A stretch of 64,000 bases of DNA, taken from NCBI RefSeq assembly GCF_014656475.1, contig NZ_BNCM01000004.1, positions 248,001 to 312,000 of the forward strand, in the 5' to 3' direction. Below are positions 26,379-36,555 of the stretch, piece by piece. The DNA comes from Sinomonas cellulolyticus (GTDB taxonomy: Bacteria; Actinomycetota; Actinomycetes; Actinomycetales; Micrococcaceae). The notes under the pieces are model-generated. The model was not told the origin of the DNA. It did no database searches and was given only the letters and a program-made list of their open reading frames with translations. The number at the start of each line of letters is the position of its first letter. Position 1 is the first letter of the stretch. Both the position numbers and the translations under genes were made by a program.

Positions 26379-29375
26379 GTGACATCCCGCCCCGAAGGCA
26401 GACCGACCGCACTACGCCGCCGCAGGGGCGCGCTGATTCCGACCATCGTCATTGTCGCCGTCCTGGCCGTCGGGTTCGTGCTCTTCTCCCAGCTGTACAC
26501 GGACATCCTTTGGTATCAGCAGCTCGGCTTCGTCGAGGTCTTCCTCCGGGAGAACCTCGTGCGCTCTCTCGTGTTCCTCGTCGCCGCCGTCGTCATGGCG
26601 GGGGCCATCTACGGCGTGATGCGGGGGGCGTACCGCGCGCGGCCGGTCTACGCGCCGGACCCCTCCTCTCAGGACACCATGAGCCGGTACCAGGAGCAGC
26701 TCGAGCCGATGAGGCGCATCGTGATGGCTGGCGTGCCGATCGTCTTCGGCCTGTTCGCTGGTGCTGCCGCGGCGAGCCAGTGGCAGAAGGTGGCCCTGTT
26801 CTTCAACCAGGAGTCCTTCGGCGTCCAGGATCCGCAGTTCCACCTCGACATCAGCTTCTACACGATGTCACTGCCGTTCCTCGGCGCGGTGGTGGGATTC
26901 CTCCTCAGCGCAGTGGTCATCGCCGGGATCGCGGGCCTGCTCACCCACTACCTCTACGGCTCCATCCGGATCAGCGAGAGCGGCATCTACATGGCGCGCG
27001 CGGCGCAGCTGCACCTCGCGATCTCCGGCGCCGTGCTGCTGCTGCTCATCGCCGCCAACTTCTGGCTCGACCGCTACAGCTCCGTCTACAACTCGTCCGG
27101 GCGCGTCTCCGGTGCGCTCTTCACCGACGTCAATGCTGTTATCCCGACCAAGGCGATCCTGGCGATCGCGGCGGCCATCGTGGCAGTCCTGTTCGTCGTC
27201 GCCGCCGTGATCGGCCGTTGGCGCCTGCCCCTCATCGGCACGGCGATGCTCGTCATCACCGGCATCCTCGCCGGCGGCGTCTACCCCTGGGTGATCCAGA
27301 CGGTACAGGTCCGCCCGTCCGAGCAGGTCGCCGAGACCCCCTATATCGAGCGCAACATCCAGGCGACCCGGGCCGCGTACGGCCTAGACGACGTCGAGGT
27401 GCAGGACTACAAGGCGACGACAACGGCCACGCCGGGCGCGCTCCGGCAGGATGCCCAGACGACCGCGAGCATCCGGCTCCTCGACCCCACGCTCGTCTCG
27501 CCCACCTTCCAACAGCTCGAGCAGTACCGCCCGTACTACCAGTTCGCGCCGTCACTGAACGTGGACCGCTACACCGTTGACGGCAAGTCCCAGGACACTG
27601 TCATTGCCGTGCGCGAGCTCAACTCGCAGGGCCTGTCCCCGAGCCAGCAGTCCTGGTACAACAACCACATCGTCTACACCCACGGATATGGCGTGGTCGC
27701 CGCCTACGGCAACACGGCCACGACCGACGGGAAGCCGGTCTTCATGGAGTCCGGGATTCCCTCGACAGGCGTCCTGGGGACCGATTCCTCATACCAGCCC
27801 CGCATCTACTTCGGCGAGTACTCCCCGGACTACTCCATCGTCGGAGCACCTGCGGGCAGCCAGCCGCGGGAACAGGACAAGCCCCAAGGCGGCGCCGGGG
27901 ACACGCAGTACACCTTCGACGGCAACGCTGGCCCCAACGTCGGGAGCTTCTTCAACAAACTCATGTACGCCATGAAGTTCCAGAGCACGGACCTGCTCTT
28001 CTCGGACGGCGTGAACGGCCAGTCGCAGATCCTCTACGACCGCAATCCGCGGGACCGCGTGCAGAAGGTCGCGCCCTACCTGACCGTCGACGGCAACGCC
28101 TACCCGGCTGTGATCGACGGCCGCGTCAAGTGGATCGTCGACGGATACACGACGACCCAGTACTACCCGTATGCGCAGCAGCAGCAGATCCAGCAGATCA
28201 CTGCCGACTCGCAGACCGCTGCCGGCCGGGCCACGCAGCTGCCGCAGGCCACCGTCAACTACATCCGCAACTCGGTCAAGGCGACGGTCGACGCGTACGA
28301 CGGTTCCGTCACCCTGTACGCCTGGGATGACCAAGACCCGCTGCTCAAGGCATGGGAAAAGGTGTTCCCAGCAACGGTGAAGCCGATCTCCGACATGTCC
28401 TCGGGCCTCATCAGCCACGTGCGCTACCCCGAGGACCTCTTCAAGGTCCAGCGTGAGCTCCTGACCCGCTACCACGTCACCGATCCCGGCGACTTCTACA
28501 AGAACAATGACGTATGGAGCGTGCCGAACGACCCGACCGTGAAGTCGGGCTCCGTGAAGCAGCCGCCGTACTACCTGACCCTGCAGATGCCGGACCAGAA
28601 GGCACCGGCCTTTCAGCTCACCTCGAGCTTCATCCCGCAGACGGTCGAGGGAGGATCCTCTCGGGACGTGATGTACGGATTCCTGGCGGCGGACTCGAAC
28701 GCTGGGTCGAAAGCCGGGGTGAGAGGGCCCGACTACGGCAAGCTCAGGCTCCTCAAACTGCCGACCGATACGCTCGTGCCGGGGCCGGGCCAGGTCCAGA
28801 ACACGTTCAACTCGGACACCAACGTCTCGCAGTCGCTCAACCTGCTCAGACAGGGAGCCTCTGAGGTGCTCAACGGCAACCTGCTCACCCTCCCGGTCGG
28901 CGGAGGACTGCTGTACGTCCAACCCGTCTACGTGAAGTCCACCGGCGCCACCTCCTATCCCACCCTCCAGCGCGTCCTCGTCGCGTTCGGCGACAAGATC
29001 GGATTCGCGCCCACACTGGACAAGGCGCTCGACGACCTCTTCGGCGGCAACTCGGGCGCGAAGGCTGGGGACTCGGGCAACAACGGCCAGACACCGACGA
29101 CGCCGACTCCGGCGCCGAGTTCCGGCGCTGCGCCATCCGCGCAGGCCGATCTGCAGGCGGCGCTCAAGGACGCGGGCCAAGCGCTCAAGGACGGCCAGGC
29201 GGCACTCGCGGCCGGCAACTTCGCGGCCTATGGTGAGGCCCAGCAGAGGCTCAGCGCCGCGGTGCAGCGGGCCATGGATGCCGAGGCCAAGATCTCCTCC
29301 GGCGCAGGCACATCGGGCTCCTCCACGGCCAGCCCGGAGCCTACGCCGAGTGCAACTCCGACACCGAGCCAGTAG
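26379..29375 (+). CDS. UPF0182 family large membrane protein
   Basis: 998 residues. The N-terminal ~310 residues hold about seven membrane segments (for example [20 protein letters not shown], then the family-typical [17 protein letters not shown]); a large extracytoplasmic domain of ~580 residues follows, and a Pro/Ser/Ala/Thr-rich and helical tail (from about 900) ends the protein. The family is conserved in actinobacteria, cyanobacteria and some others; the function is unknown. GTG 26379 has GAGGT 5 nt upstream. Probably cotranscribed or adjacent to the PDZ-Lon gene, as in mycobacteria (Rv3193c/Rv3194c). Confidence 0.93.
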   Translation: MTSRPEGRPTALRRRRGALIPTIVIVAVLAVGFVLFSQLYTDILWYQQLGFVEVFLRENLVRSLVFLVAAVVMAGAIYGVMRGAYRARPVYAPDPSSQDTMSRYQEQLEPMRRIVMAGVPIVFGLFAGAAAASQWQKVALFFNQESFGVQDPQFHLDISFYTMSLPFLGAVVGFLLSAVVIAGIAGLLTHYLYGSIRISESGIYMARAAQLHLAISGAVLLLLIAANFWLDRYSSVYNSSGRVSGALFTDVNAVIPTKAILAIAAAIVAVLFVVAAVIGRWRLPLIGTAMLVITGILAGGVYPWVIQTVQVRPSEQVAETPYIERNIQATRAAYGLDDVEVQDYKATTTATPGALRQDAQTTASIRLLDPTLVSPTFQQLEQYRPYYQFAPSLNVDRYTVDGKSQDTVIAVRELNSQGLSPSQQSWYNNHIVYTHGYGVVAAYGNTATTDGKPVFMESGIPSTGVLGTDSSYQPRIYFGEYSPDYSIVGAPAGSQPREQDKPQGGAGDTQYTFDGNAGPNVGSFFNKLMYAMKFQSTDLLFSDGVNGQSQILYDRNPRDRVQKVAPYLTVDGNAYPAVIDGRVKWIVDGYTTTQYYPYAQQQQIQQITADSQTAAGRATQLPQATVNYIRNSVKATVDAYDGSVTLYAWDDQDPLLKAWEKVFPATVKPISDMSSGLISHVRYPEDLFKVQRELLTRYHVTDPGDFYKNNDVWSVPNDPTVKSGSVKQPPYYLTLQMPDQKAPAFQLTSSFIPQTVEGGSSRDVMYGFLAADSNAGSKAGVRGPDYGKLRLLKLPTDTLVPGPGQVQNTFNSDTNVSQSLNLLRQGASEVLNGNLLTLPVGGGLLYVQPVYVKSTGATSYPTLQRVLVAFGDKIGFAPTLDKALDDLFGGNSGAKAGDSGNNGQTPTTPTPAPSSGAAPSAQADLQAALKDAGQALKDGQAALAAGNFAAYGEAQQRLSAAVQRAMDAEAKISSGAGTSGSSTASPEPTPSATPTPSQ

Positions 29376-29434
29376 TCGCGGAGCCGGAGCAACTTGAGCC
29401 GCCGGGTCGCGCAACCTGCGGCGTTCACCGCGAT

Positions 29435-29463
29435 TTGGCCCAGCATTCACTCCTTGCTATTGT
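29435..29463 (+). promoter_or_regulatory. Promoter of the initiator tRNA gene
   Basis: -35 TTGGCC (29435-29440), a 17-bp spacer, -10 TATTGT (29458-29463). The predicted start near 29470 lies just before the mature tRNA 5' end. Confidence 0.65.
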
Positions 29464-29474
29464 GGGTGGTGCGC

Positions 29475-29551
29475 CGCGGGGTGGAGCAGTTCGGTAGCTC
29501 GCTGGGCTCATAACCCAGAGGTCGTAGGTTCAAATCCTGCCCCCGCAACCA
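29475..29551 (+). tRNA. Initiator tRNA-fMet (anticodon CAT), CCA encoded
   Basis: 77 nt including the encoded CCA (29549-29551). The acceptor arms CGCGGGG and CCCCGCA leave a C1-A72 mismatch, and the anticodon stem carries three consecutive G-C pairs (GGG/CCC) around CTCATAA: the two hallmarks of the initiator tRNA as opposed to the elongator. The T-loop GGTTCAAATCC is canonical. A strong hairpin follows at once. Confidence 0.97.
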
Positions 29552-29556
29552 AGCAC

Positions 29557-29597
29557 CACGCAGAAGGCCCGGACCAATGGTCCGGGCCTTCTGCGTG
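29557..29597. terminator. Strong bidirectional terminator between tRNA-fMet and pspA
   Basis: A perfect 19-bp stem (29557-29575 with 29579-29597) and a 3-nt loop, starting 6 nt after the tRNA CCA; the convergent pspA gene ends at 29668, so it can serve both directions. Confidence 0.9.
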
Positions 29598-29667
29598 TCT
29601 GTCGGGCCGTCTCTGGCAGGCACGTCCAGAGGGACAGTCTCCGCCAGGCAGCACACCTCTCAGACGG

Positions 29668-30468
29668 TCAGAGCTTGTCGAGGTCGGCCTCTTCGACGGA
29701 CGTCGAGGCACCGGTGGCGGATGCGGTGCCGGCCCCGGAGCCGAGGGCCGCGGGGGAGGTTCCCTGCTTCAGCGCCGCGAGACGGGCCTCGATCTCTGTC
29801 TGCTCGCCGAGGTCCTCGAGCTGGTTGAACTGCGCGTCGAGGCTGGACGCGGCGAGCTCCTGCTGGCCGCGGACCTTCGCTTCCTCACGGCGGACCTTCT
29901 CCTCGAACCGGGAGACCTCGCTCGTTGGATCCATGATGTCGACGCTCCTGAGAGCGTCATTCACCTGGCTCTGGGCGGCTGCGGTCTTCGAGCGGGCCAC
30001 GAGCTCATTGCGCTTGGCGGTCAGCTCGTTGAGCTTGCCCTTCATCTGTTCCAGCCCCGTCTTGAGCCGGTCCACGACTTCGCTCTGAGTTGCGATGGTC
30101 GGCTCCGCGGCCTTGGCCTCATTCTCGGAGGACATCTGGCGCTGGATGGCAACCTTGGCGAGGTTGTCGAACTTCTCGGCGTCCGCGGTGTCCCCGCTGG
30201 CCCTGAACTCGTCCGCCTTCCTCGAGGCGGCCAGCGCCTTGTTGCCCCAGTCCTGGGCGGCCTTGATGTCCTCTGCATGATCCTCCTGCATCATGCGCAG
30301 GTTGCCGATTGTCTGGGCGATGGCGGACTCGGCCTCGGCGATGTTGTTCGTGTAGTCCCGGACCATCTGGTCCAGCATCTTCTGCGGGTCCTCCGCCTGG
30401 TCCAGCAGGGCGTTGATGTTCGCCTTGGCCAGCTGTGCGATGCGTCCGAAGATGGACTGCTTTGCCAT
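29668..30468 (-). CDS. pspA: PspA/IM30 family envelope-stress protein
   Basis: 266 residues, almost entirely helical coiled coil, with the family start (IFGRIAQLAKANINALLDQAEDP) and QMVRDYTNNIAEAESAIAQTIG. PspA proteins are ESCRT-III-like, polymerise on the cytoplasmic face of stressed membranes and preserve proton-motive force. The C-terminal ~30 residues (Ala/Gly/Ser/Thr-rich, ending EEADLDKL) extend past the core. Shine-Dalgarno AAAGGGAG precedes ATG 30468. It lies 63 bp downstream of the TPM-domain gene on the same strand, likely one operon. Confidence 0.93.
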   Translation of the reverse strand: MAKQSIFGRIAQLAKANINALLDQAEDPQKMLDQMVRDYTNNIAEAESAIAQTIGNLRMMQEDHAEDIKAAQDWGNKALAASRKADEFRASGDTADAEKFDNLAKVAIQRQMSSENEAKAAEPTIATQSEVVDRLKTGLEQMKGKLNELTAKRNELVARSKTAAAQSQVNDALRSVDIMDPTSEVSRFEEKVRREEAKVRGQQELAASSLDAQFNQLEDLGEQTEIEARLAALKQGTSPAALGSGAGTASATGASTSVEEADLDKL

Positions 30469-30531
30469 GGTGCTCCCTTTCGTTGCGTGGAAAGTGGTCC
30501 GGTGGAAGGCGTTCGCGTTCCCCCGTGCGGC

Positions 30532-32571
30532 CTAGAAGCTGCCGCCGTCGCCGCCGAAGTCTCCTCCGCCGCCGAAACCGCCGCCGTCGCCGCCCCAGCC
30601 GCCGCTGAAGCCGCCGTCGCCGCCCCAGCCGCCGCCCTGATGGTGGCCGCCGCTGAGGATCGAGTTGATGATGATGCCGCCGAGGATCGCCCCGCCGAGG
30701 CCGCCGCCGTCGCGGCGCCCCCCGAACATGCCCCCATATCCCGGGCCTCCGCCCCAGCCGGCGAATTGGTCGACGTCCTGCTGCGCTATCTGCCCCGCCT
30801 GCGATGCGAGGGCGTTTGCCTGCTGGGCGTAGGCGAGGGCGGTCGTGGGATCGCTGGACGAGATGGACAGGGCGTAGTCGAGGTTGCGCTGGGCCTCCGC
30901 GAGCCGCGTCCGTGCCTCGGTTCCGACGCCGCCGCGGCGGGCGGTGATGTAGTCGCTCGTGGCGCTGATGCGGTCCTGGGCGCTCTGCAGGGCCTGCTGG
31001 AGGGACGCCTGGGCCCGCTGCGCCTGCTGCTGCTTGTCCCGCACTCCGGTCAGGGCCTCGTCGAGCTGGGTGTGCGCGGCTTCGATCCGTGACAGGAGGG
31101 CGACCGGATCGACTTTCGGGGTACGCAGGTCCTCCTGCACCGTGGCGAGGGTCGTCGCGACCGCCGCCACGGGGCCGGCAAGCTCGGGGTGCTGCCCCTG
31201 ACCGGCGAGAGCCTTGGCCTGGGCGACGTCGGCCTGGGTGTCTGCGAGCGCGGTGTCGATCCGCTGCCTCGCGTCATCGAGCGCACTTGCGGCCTTGTCG
31301 ATCGCATCCAGCAGCACCCGGGCCTGGTGCAGGGCCTCCTCGGCTGCCCTGACGGCGATGGCGGCCGGGCTGGTCTGGCCTTCGGAGAGCTTCTGCCTGG
31401 CCGTCTCCGACGCGTTGGACACGAAGGCCAGCCGCTCCTGGGCCTGAGCGATGTTGTCGGCGACATGCTTGACTGCCTGGTCCGCATAGCGCGACTGGAG
31501 CTGGGTGAGCTGGGTCTGCGCGGCGGCGAGCCGGGACTGGGCGTCCGCAGCGCCCTTGCCGACGTCGTCCAGCGCGGCCGGGGCGTTGCGTTCGAGCTCC
31601 CGCAGGGCGTCGAAGTCCGCCTTCTGCTCAGCGAGGGACGCAATGGCGGCCTCCGAGCGTCGGATGATGTCGCCGAGCCACTGCCGCTGCTGCGCCTCGG
31701 TGTCGGGGATGTGGTCGTCGAGCTGCTGCTGGAGCTTGAAGGACTCGCTCAGGTGGGCCTTGGCCTCCGCGAGGGCCTTCGTGAAGTTGCCGACGGCGTC
31801 GGTGCCGTAGGAGGCTTCGGCGAATCCGAGCTCCTGCTCGCTCGAGCGGATGGCATCGTCGGCGCGAACAAGGAGGCCGCTCGCCCGCTTGCGGAGCTCG
31901 TCCACGCTCAGGGATGCGAGGGGGTCGAGCTGGCCGGAACCCGGGCCCATCTGGACCTGGGGCTGTGCTGCGGCCTTGCGCCGCCGGGAGATGAGGTAGG
32001 CGCCCGCCGCTCCCGCGACGACGACGCCGCCTCCCACGAGCCACGGCACTGCGCTTGCGCCACCCGATGTGACGGTGCCGCTCCCGCCTCCCGCGGCGTC
32101 GCCCACCGCCTTGGCGGTGTCGATGGCGGCCTGCGCGTAGTCCTTCTTCCCTCCGGCCAGATTGGGCGTGACGGCGTTCTGCGCGATGGTGGAGATCTTG
32201 GGGTAGACCTTCGTGTTGGATGTGCTGGCGAGGAGCTGGTATTGGCCCGATGTGGCGATGGCAAGCAGCACGTCTGAGCCGCCCATCCCGGTGTTCTTGG
32301 CCACGGCCTGGGCCCACGCAGTCCGGTCGGCAGGATTGGTGAACGAGTCGACGATGACTACGTACAGGTTGGTCTGGTGTGAGCCGAGGAGGTTGGAGAT
32401 GGCCTTCTGGACGTCCGCCTTCCGGCCTCCGAGGGCGCCCTGCGGATCGATGATGTTCGTGCCGGAGGGGATCGTCACCGGGTCCGTGGCCCATGCGGCA
32501 GCCGTTGCGGGGAAGAGCATCAGGAACGCTGCCGCGAGGGTCGCAACCAGTGTCTTCGCCGTCGAACGCAT
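30532..32571 (-). CDS. TPM-domain membrane protein with coiled-coil region and Gly-rich tail
   Basis: 679 residues. Signal peptide (MRSTAKTLVATLAAAFLMLF to TAAAWA), a TPM (YgcG-like) domain at about 30-165 (NLYVVIVDSFTNPADRTAWAQ; GGSDVLLAIATSGQYQL), a membrane helix about 180-200 (PWLVGGGVVVAGAAGAYLI) followed by Arg/Lys, then ~400 residues of predicted cytoplasmic coiled coil and a Gly/Trp/Phe-rich tail (ends GGGDFGGDGGSF). Such tails are usual in TPM proteins. Cotranscription with pspA suggests a membrane partner or recruiter of PspA; this is inference from context. Confidence 0.85.
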   Translation of the reverse strand: MRSTAKTLVATLAAAFLMLFPATAAAWATDPVTIPSGTNIIDPQGALGGRKADVQKAISNLLGSHQTNLYVVIVDSFTNPADRTAWAQAVAKNTGMGGSDVLLAIATSGQYQLLASTSNTKVYPKISTIAQNAVTPNLAGGKKDYAQAAIDTAKAVGDAAGGGSGTVTSGGASAVPWLVGGGVVVAGAAGAYLISRRRKAAAQPQVQMGPGSGQLDPLASLSVDELRKRASGLLVRADDAIRSSEQELGFAEASYGTDAVGNFTKALAEAKAHLSESFKLQQQLDDHIPDTEAQQRQWLGDIIRRSEAAIASLAEQKADFDALRELERNAPAALDDVGKGAADAQSRLAAAQTQLTQLQSRYADQAVKHVADNIAQAQERLAFVSNASETARQKLSEGQTSPAAIAVRAAEEALHQARVLLDAIDKAASALDDARQRIDTALADTQADVAQAKALAGQGQHPELAGPVAAVATTLATVQEDLRTPKVDPVALLSRIEAAHTQLDEALTGVRDKQQQAQRAQASLQQALQSAQDRISATSDYITARRGGVGTEARTRLAEAQRNLDYALSISSSDPTTALAYAQQANALASQAGQIAQQDVDQFAGWGGGPGYGGMFGGRRDGGGLGGAILGGIIINSILSGGHHQGGGWGGDGGFSGGWGGDGGGFGGGGDFGGDGGSF

Positions 32572-32663
32572 GCGCCAGTCCTTCAGTCAGCCCGGAGTCC
32601 CTGGCCCCGGGTCCGCGCGGCCCCCACGCTCGGTGCCTGATGGCAGAGGCGGCTCGTATGTCG

Positions 32664-32669
32664 ATTCTA
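32664..32669 (-). promoter_or_regulatory. Candidate -10 for the TPM-pspA operon
   Basis: TAGAAT on the minus strand, about 90 bp before the TPM-domain start, in the 264-bp divergent region shared with htrA; no clear -35. I see nothing else supportable in this gap. Confidence 0.4.
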
Positions 32670-32835
32670 GGTGCGTGCGTGCGGCGCTCGCACGGGGCCT
32701 CTGTGCGCTGGGAGAGAAACCGCGCCGCAGGAGCGGTCCTTTCGGCGGACTCCCAGCGAGCTTCCAGAGAACAGAAGAGTCTGGCACAGCTTGGTGGACC
32801 ATAGTGGGTAAGGAGTTCAGGGAAAGGACCCAGCA

Positions 32836-34497
32836 ATGAACGAGAGCGACCCCCGCCCGGCATCCGGCGCGGGAGCCCCCGACCCCCAGCGGCAGGGCCA
32901 TCCGACCGTCCAGCAGCCGAGCGTTCCCTCCGGCGGGGCCCCGGAGCAGTCGCAGCGCGGCCAGACGCCGTCGCAGCCCACTCAGCCGCTGCCCCCCTAT
33001 GGCCAGCCTTCCGCACGGGACGCGAACGGCCCGGAGCCCCGCTTTGGCCAGCGCCCCCCCGAGCAGCAGGGCCCGCAGCACCAGGCGCCCCAGTACGGCC
33101 AGCAGCATCCCCAGGGGCCCAACGGGGCGGCCCCGCAGTACGGCCAGCCGGGCTACGGCCACCCGGGCCAGCCGGGCTACGGCCCTCAGGGCCCGCAGGG
33201 CTACGGCCAGCACGGCTACTACGGCCCCCAGGGCCCGCAGCCACAGGGCAGCTCATTCTTCCCGCGCCAGCCGCAGCAGCGGCCGGGGCGGCGCCAGAAG
33301 GGCCGCTGGGGCAGCGGCGTGCTCGTGGGCAGCATGCTGGCAGCCGGGCTCGTCGGCGGCGGCGTCGTGGCGGGCACCTCCGGGCTCTGGGCTCCTCGGG
33401 CCATGAGCGTCTCGAGTCAGGCGCAGAACCCCGGCCCGGTCATCGTCAACAATCAGGACAGCGTGAACGCCGTGACCGCGGCTGCGGCGAAAGCGTCCCC
33501 GAGCGTCGTGACCATCGGGGTGACCTCGGGGAACTCCTCCGGCACCGGCTCCGGCGTGGTGCTCGACGACCAGGGGCACATCCTGACCAACACCCATGTC
33601 GTGACGCTGGACGGCCAGGTGGCCAGCCCGTCCATCGAAGTCAGGGCGAGCAACGGTGCGGTGTACAAGGCGACGGTCGTGGGCACCGATCCGCTCAGTG
33701 ACCTCGCGGTCGTGAAGGTCGACGGCGCCAACCTCACCCCGATCACGTTCGGCGACTCCGGCAAGATCAACGTTGGCGACACCGCCATCGCCATCGGAGC
33801 CCCGCTCGGGCTCGAGAACACGGTGACGGACGGCATCGTCTCCACACTCAACCGCACGATCTCCGTCGCCTCCTCGGCCGCGCCCCAGGGAGGGGACAGC
33901 TCGCAGGGCAACGGCGGCGACCAGGGATTCCAGTTCGCCCCTCCGGGGCAGGGCCAGTCGCAGCGGCAGAGCGCCCAGAGCACAGTGAGCCTGAACGTGA
34001 TCCAGACGGACGCGCCGATCAACCCCGGCAACTCCGGCGGCGCCCTCGTGAACAGCCAGGGGCAGCTGATCGGCATCAACGTCGCGATCGCCTCCACCGG
34101 CTCCGGCTCGTCGTCGGGCTCGCAGTCCGGCAACATCGGCGTCGGCTTCAGCATCCCGGCCAACTACGCGCAGCGGATCGCCAAGGAGCTCATCGACAAC
34201 GGCAAGGCCACCCACGGCCAGCTCGGCGTCTCCGTGCAGGACTACAGCGCCAACGGCGCCAACTCGTCCTTCTCCAGCGGCGCCCGCGTCGCCTCGGTGA
34301 CCTCCGGATCCGCCGCTGACAAGGCGGGGATCAAGCAGGGCGACGTCGTGACCCAGTTCGCCGGCATTCCGATCTCGGACGCGTCCGAGCTCACGGCAGC
34401 GGTCCGCCAGCAGGCGCCCGGCTCCACCGTCAAGGCAACCATCCAGCGCAACGGCCAGTCGCAGGAGATCGACGTGACGGTCGGCTCAGCACAGTAG
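32836..34497 (+). CDS. HtrA/DegP-like membrane-anchored serine protease with PDZ domain
   Basis: 553 residues. The cytoplasmic N-terminal ~155 residues are disordered and very rich in Gln, Pro, Gly and Tyr (repeats such as GYGHPGQPGYG). One membrane helix follows (GVLVGSMLAAGLVGGGVVAG), then a trypsin-like domain with His254 (TNTHVV), Asp289 (DPLSDLAVV) and Ser400 (NPGNSGGALV), and a C-terminal PDZ domain (about 455-550). It degrades or refolds damaged exported proteins. Divergent from TPM-pspA, so three envelope-stress genes share one regulatory region. Confidence 0.93.
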   Translation: MNESDPRPASGAGAPDPQRQGHPTVQQPSVPSGGAPEQSQRGQTPSQPTQPLPPYGQPSARDANGPEPRFGQRPPEQQGPQHQAPQYGQQHPQGPNGAAPQYGQPGYGHPGQPGYGPQGPQGYGQHGYYGPQGPQPQGSSFFPRQPQQRPGRRQKGRWGSGVLVGSMLAAGLVGGGVVAGTSGLWAPRAMSVSSQAQNPGPVIVNNQDSVNAVTAAAAKASPSVVTIGVTSGNSSGTGSGVVLDDQGHILTNTHVVTLDGQVASPSIEVRASNGAVYKATVVGTDPLSDLAVVKVDGANLTPITFGDSGKINVGDTAIAIGAPLGLENTVTDGIVSTLNRTISVASSAAPQGGDSSQGNGGDQGFQFAPPGQGQSQRQSAQSTVSLNVIQTDAPINPGNSGGALVNSQGQLIGINVAIASTGSGSSSGSQSGNIGVGFSIPANYAQRIAKELIDNGKATHGQLGVSVQDYSANGANSSFSSGARVASVTSGSAADKAGIKQGDVVTQFAGIPISDASELTAAVRQQAPGSTVKATIQRNGQSQEIDVTVGSAQ

Positions 34498-34539
34498 GCC
34501 GTTCCCGGGCCTGCGCTCCACGGAGTGGTCACCCACGGC

Positions 34540-34590
34540 GGCGCACGACGGCGCGTTCCGGCACCCAGCCGGGACGCGCCGTCGTGCGTC
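34540..34590 (+). terminator. Large hairpin after htrA (CGTCGT-core family)
   Basis: A 20-bp stem with two G-U wobbles (34540-34559 with 34571-34590) and an 11-nt loop, 42 bp after the htrA stop. It shares the core CGCACGACGGCGC/GCGCCGTCGTGCG with 4309-4349. The rest of the 277-bp gap up to etfB shows no gene. Confidence 0.75.
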
Positions 34591-34774
34591 TGCCGCGGCC
34601 CATCGGTGAAACGCCGCGTCAGAAAGGGAGGCGCCCCCGGCGCTGCGTGTGGTTAGCTAGGCGTGCCCGGCATGCACGCCGCGGGCCGCAATGCCGTGCC
34701 CAGCGAGCCCCGGGCCACCTGCCGCGGACGGTCCCCGCCCACGGCATGTTCGCGAGTAGGGAAGGCGAAGGACT

Positions 34775-35575
34775 GTGGGAGACACCCTCAAGATCGTCGT
34801 GCTGGTCAAGCACGTGCCGGATGCGCAATTCGACCGCCACATCGGCCCGGACCGCACCCTCGACCGCTCCGAGAGCATCCTCTCCGAGCTGGACGAGTAC
34901 GCCCTCGAGGCCGCGCTGCAGCTCACCGACGCCCGCGGGGGCGACAAGGGGGGCAAGGAGGTCATTGCCCTGACGATGGGCGGCGCCGACGCCGCGAACG
35001 CCCTGAAGAAGGCCCTCCAGATCGGTGCGAGCTCGGGCGTGCACGTCAGCGATGACGCGCTCGCCGGCTCGGATGCCTGGGCCACGTCGCTCGCCCTCGC
35101 GAGCGCCATCCGCCGGATCGGCGATGTGGACCTCGTCCTGACCGGCATGGCGTCGACCGACGGCGAGACGTCGCTTGTGCCCGCGCAGCTCGCGGAGCGG
35201 CTCGGCCTGCCGCAGCTGACCTTCGCCTCCTCGCTCGAGGTGGCCGGCACGACCGTGCGTATCCAGCGCGACGGCGAGGGCGTGACCGAGACGGTCGAGG
35301 CGGAGCTGCCTGCGCTCGTCTCGGTGACTGACCAGGCGAATGAGCCGCGCTACCCCAACTTCAAAGGCATCCTCGCCGCGAAGAAGAAGAAGATCGCGCC
35401 GCTCTCCTTGGGTGATCTCGGGCTCGACGCCGGCCAGGTCGGCTCCGCGGGCTCGCTCACCGAGGTCGAATCCGCGCAGCCGCGTCCCGCCCGCTCCGCC
35501 GGCACGATCATCACCGACGAGGGTGACGCCGGCGTCAAGCTCGTCGACTTCCTGGCCGCACAGAAGCTCATCTGA
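34775..35575 (+). CDS. etfB: Electron transfer flavoprotein, beta subunit
   Basis: 266 residues. LKIVVLVKHVPDAQFDRHIG at the start, ILSELDEYALEAALQLTD, then the family signature VLTGMASTDGETSLVPAQLAERLGLP and AKKKKIAPLSLGDLG near the C terminus. It binds AMP and, with EtfA, carries electrons from acyl-CoA and other dehydrogenases to the respiratory chain. GTG start 34775 follows GAAGG-type Shine-Dalgarno sequences. 14 bp before etfA. Confidence 0.95.
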   Translation: MGDTLKIVVLVKHVPDAQFDRHIGPDRTLDRSESILSELDEYALEAALQLTDARGGDKGGKEVIALTMGGADAANALKKALQIGASSGVHVSDDALAGSDAWATSLALASAIRRIGDVDLVLTGMASTDGETSLVPAQLAERLGLPQLTFASSLEVAGTTVRIQRDGEGVTETVEAELPALVSVTDQANEPRYPNFKGILAAKKKKIAPLSLGDLGLDAGQVGSAGSLTEVESAQPRPARSAGTIITDEGDAGVKLVDFLAAQKLI

Positions 35576-35589
35576 GGGAGAGAACACCC

Positions 35590-36555
35590 ATGGCTGAATT
35601 CACTGTCCTCGTGGTCCTCGGCGGCGCCGGGGACTCCCTCAAGAAGGCCGATCTCGAGCTCGTGGCCGCCGGTCGTGCCCTCGGCACGGTCGCCGTGGCC
35701 AGCACCGGGCCGGTGACGGACGCCGTCCGAGCCCAGCTCGGCGAGCACGGTGCAACCGCCGTCTTCGTGCCCGAGGGCGTCGACCTGTCCCAGTACCTCG
35801 TGGGGCCGACGGCTGCCTGGCTCGCCGACGTGGTCGCCGCTGCCGGCAGCGCGGTACGGACCGTCCTGCTCGACAACTCCGCGGACGGCAAGGAGGCCGC
35901 CGCGCGCCTCGGCGTACGTCTGGACGCCGGAGTCGTGACGGACGTGGTGGCGCTCGAGGCGGACGGCACCGCCCACAAGTCAGTCCTTGCGGGCTCCTAC
36001 GAGGTCCGTGCCCGGGTCCGGAGCGGCCTCGCCGTCCTCACGCTCAAGCCGAACGCCGAGGTCGCGGCTCCCGAACCTGTGCCCGCAGCGGCGGACCTCG
36101 TGCCCGTGGCCGTCCCGCAGGAGTCCCTAGCCGCCGCCGCACGGATCACGGGGAGGACGCCGAAGGCCTCCTCCGGCAGGCCAGAGCTGACCGAGGCACG
36201 CATCGTCGTCTCTGGCGGCCGCGGCACGGACGGGGACTTCGGCCCCGTCGAGGAGCTCGCCGATGCCCTGGGCGGTGCCGTCGGCGCCTCGCGGGCAGCC
36301 GCGGACGCCGGCTGGATCAGCCACGACCTGCAGGTGGGCCAGACGGGCAAGACCGTCTCTCCGCAGCTGTACATCGCTGCCGGGATCTCGGGCGCCGTCC
36401 AGCACCGGGCCGGCATGCAGACCGCCAAGGTCATTGTCGCGGTCAACTCGGACCCGGATTCGCCGATCTTCGAGATCGCGGACTTCGGCGTCGTGGGGGA
36501 TATCTCCGAAGTCCTTCCGCAGGCGGCCGCCGAGATCGCCCGGCGTCGGGGCTGA
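35590..36555 (+). CDS. etfA: Electron transfer flavoprotein, alpha subunit
   Basis: 321 residues. The C-terminal FAD-binding domain is conserved: VVSGGRGTDGDFGPVEELA, ALGGAVGASRAAADAGWI, QVGQTGKTVSPQLYIAAGIS, AVQHRAGMQTAKVIVAVN and the closing DPDSPIFEIADFGVVGD. Forms the heterodimeric flavoprotein with EtfB. Shine-Dalgarno GAGGGAGAG precedes ATG. Its TGA overlaps the ATG of the PIG-L gene. Confidence 0.96.
   Translation: MAEFTVLVVLGGAGDSLKKADLELVAAGRALGTVAVASTGPVTDAVRAQLGEHGATAVFVPEGVDLSQYLVGPTAAWLADVVAAAGSAVRTVLLDNSADGKEAAARLGVRLDAGVVTDVVALEADGTAHKSVLAGSYEVRARVRSGLAVLTLKPNAEVAAPEPVPAAADLVPVAVPQESLAAAARITGRTPKASSGRPELTEARIVVSGGRGTDGDFGPVEELADALGGAVGASRAAADAGWISHDLQVGQTGKTVSPQLYIAAGISGAVQHRAGMQTAKVIVAVNSDPDSPIFEIADFGVVGDISEVLPQAAAEIARRRG

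Noticed and set aside
33000..33260. Repetitive Gly-Tyr-Gln-Pro coding region as a possible DNA repeat array
   Set aside because: The repetition is at the protein level in the HtrA N terminus with irregular nucleotide units; it is low-complexity coding sequence, not a CRISPR or tandem satellite.
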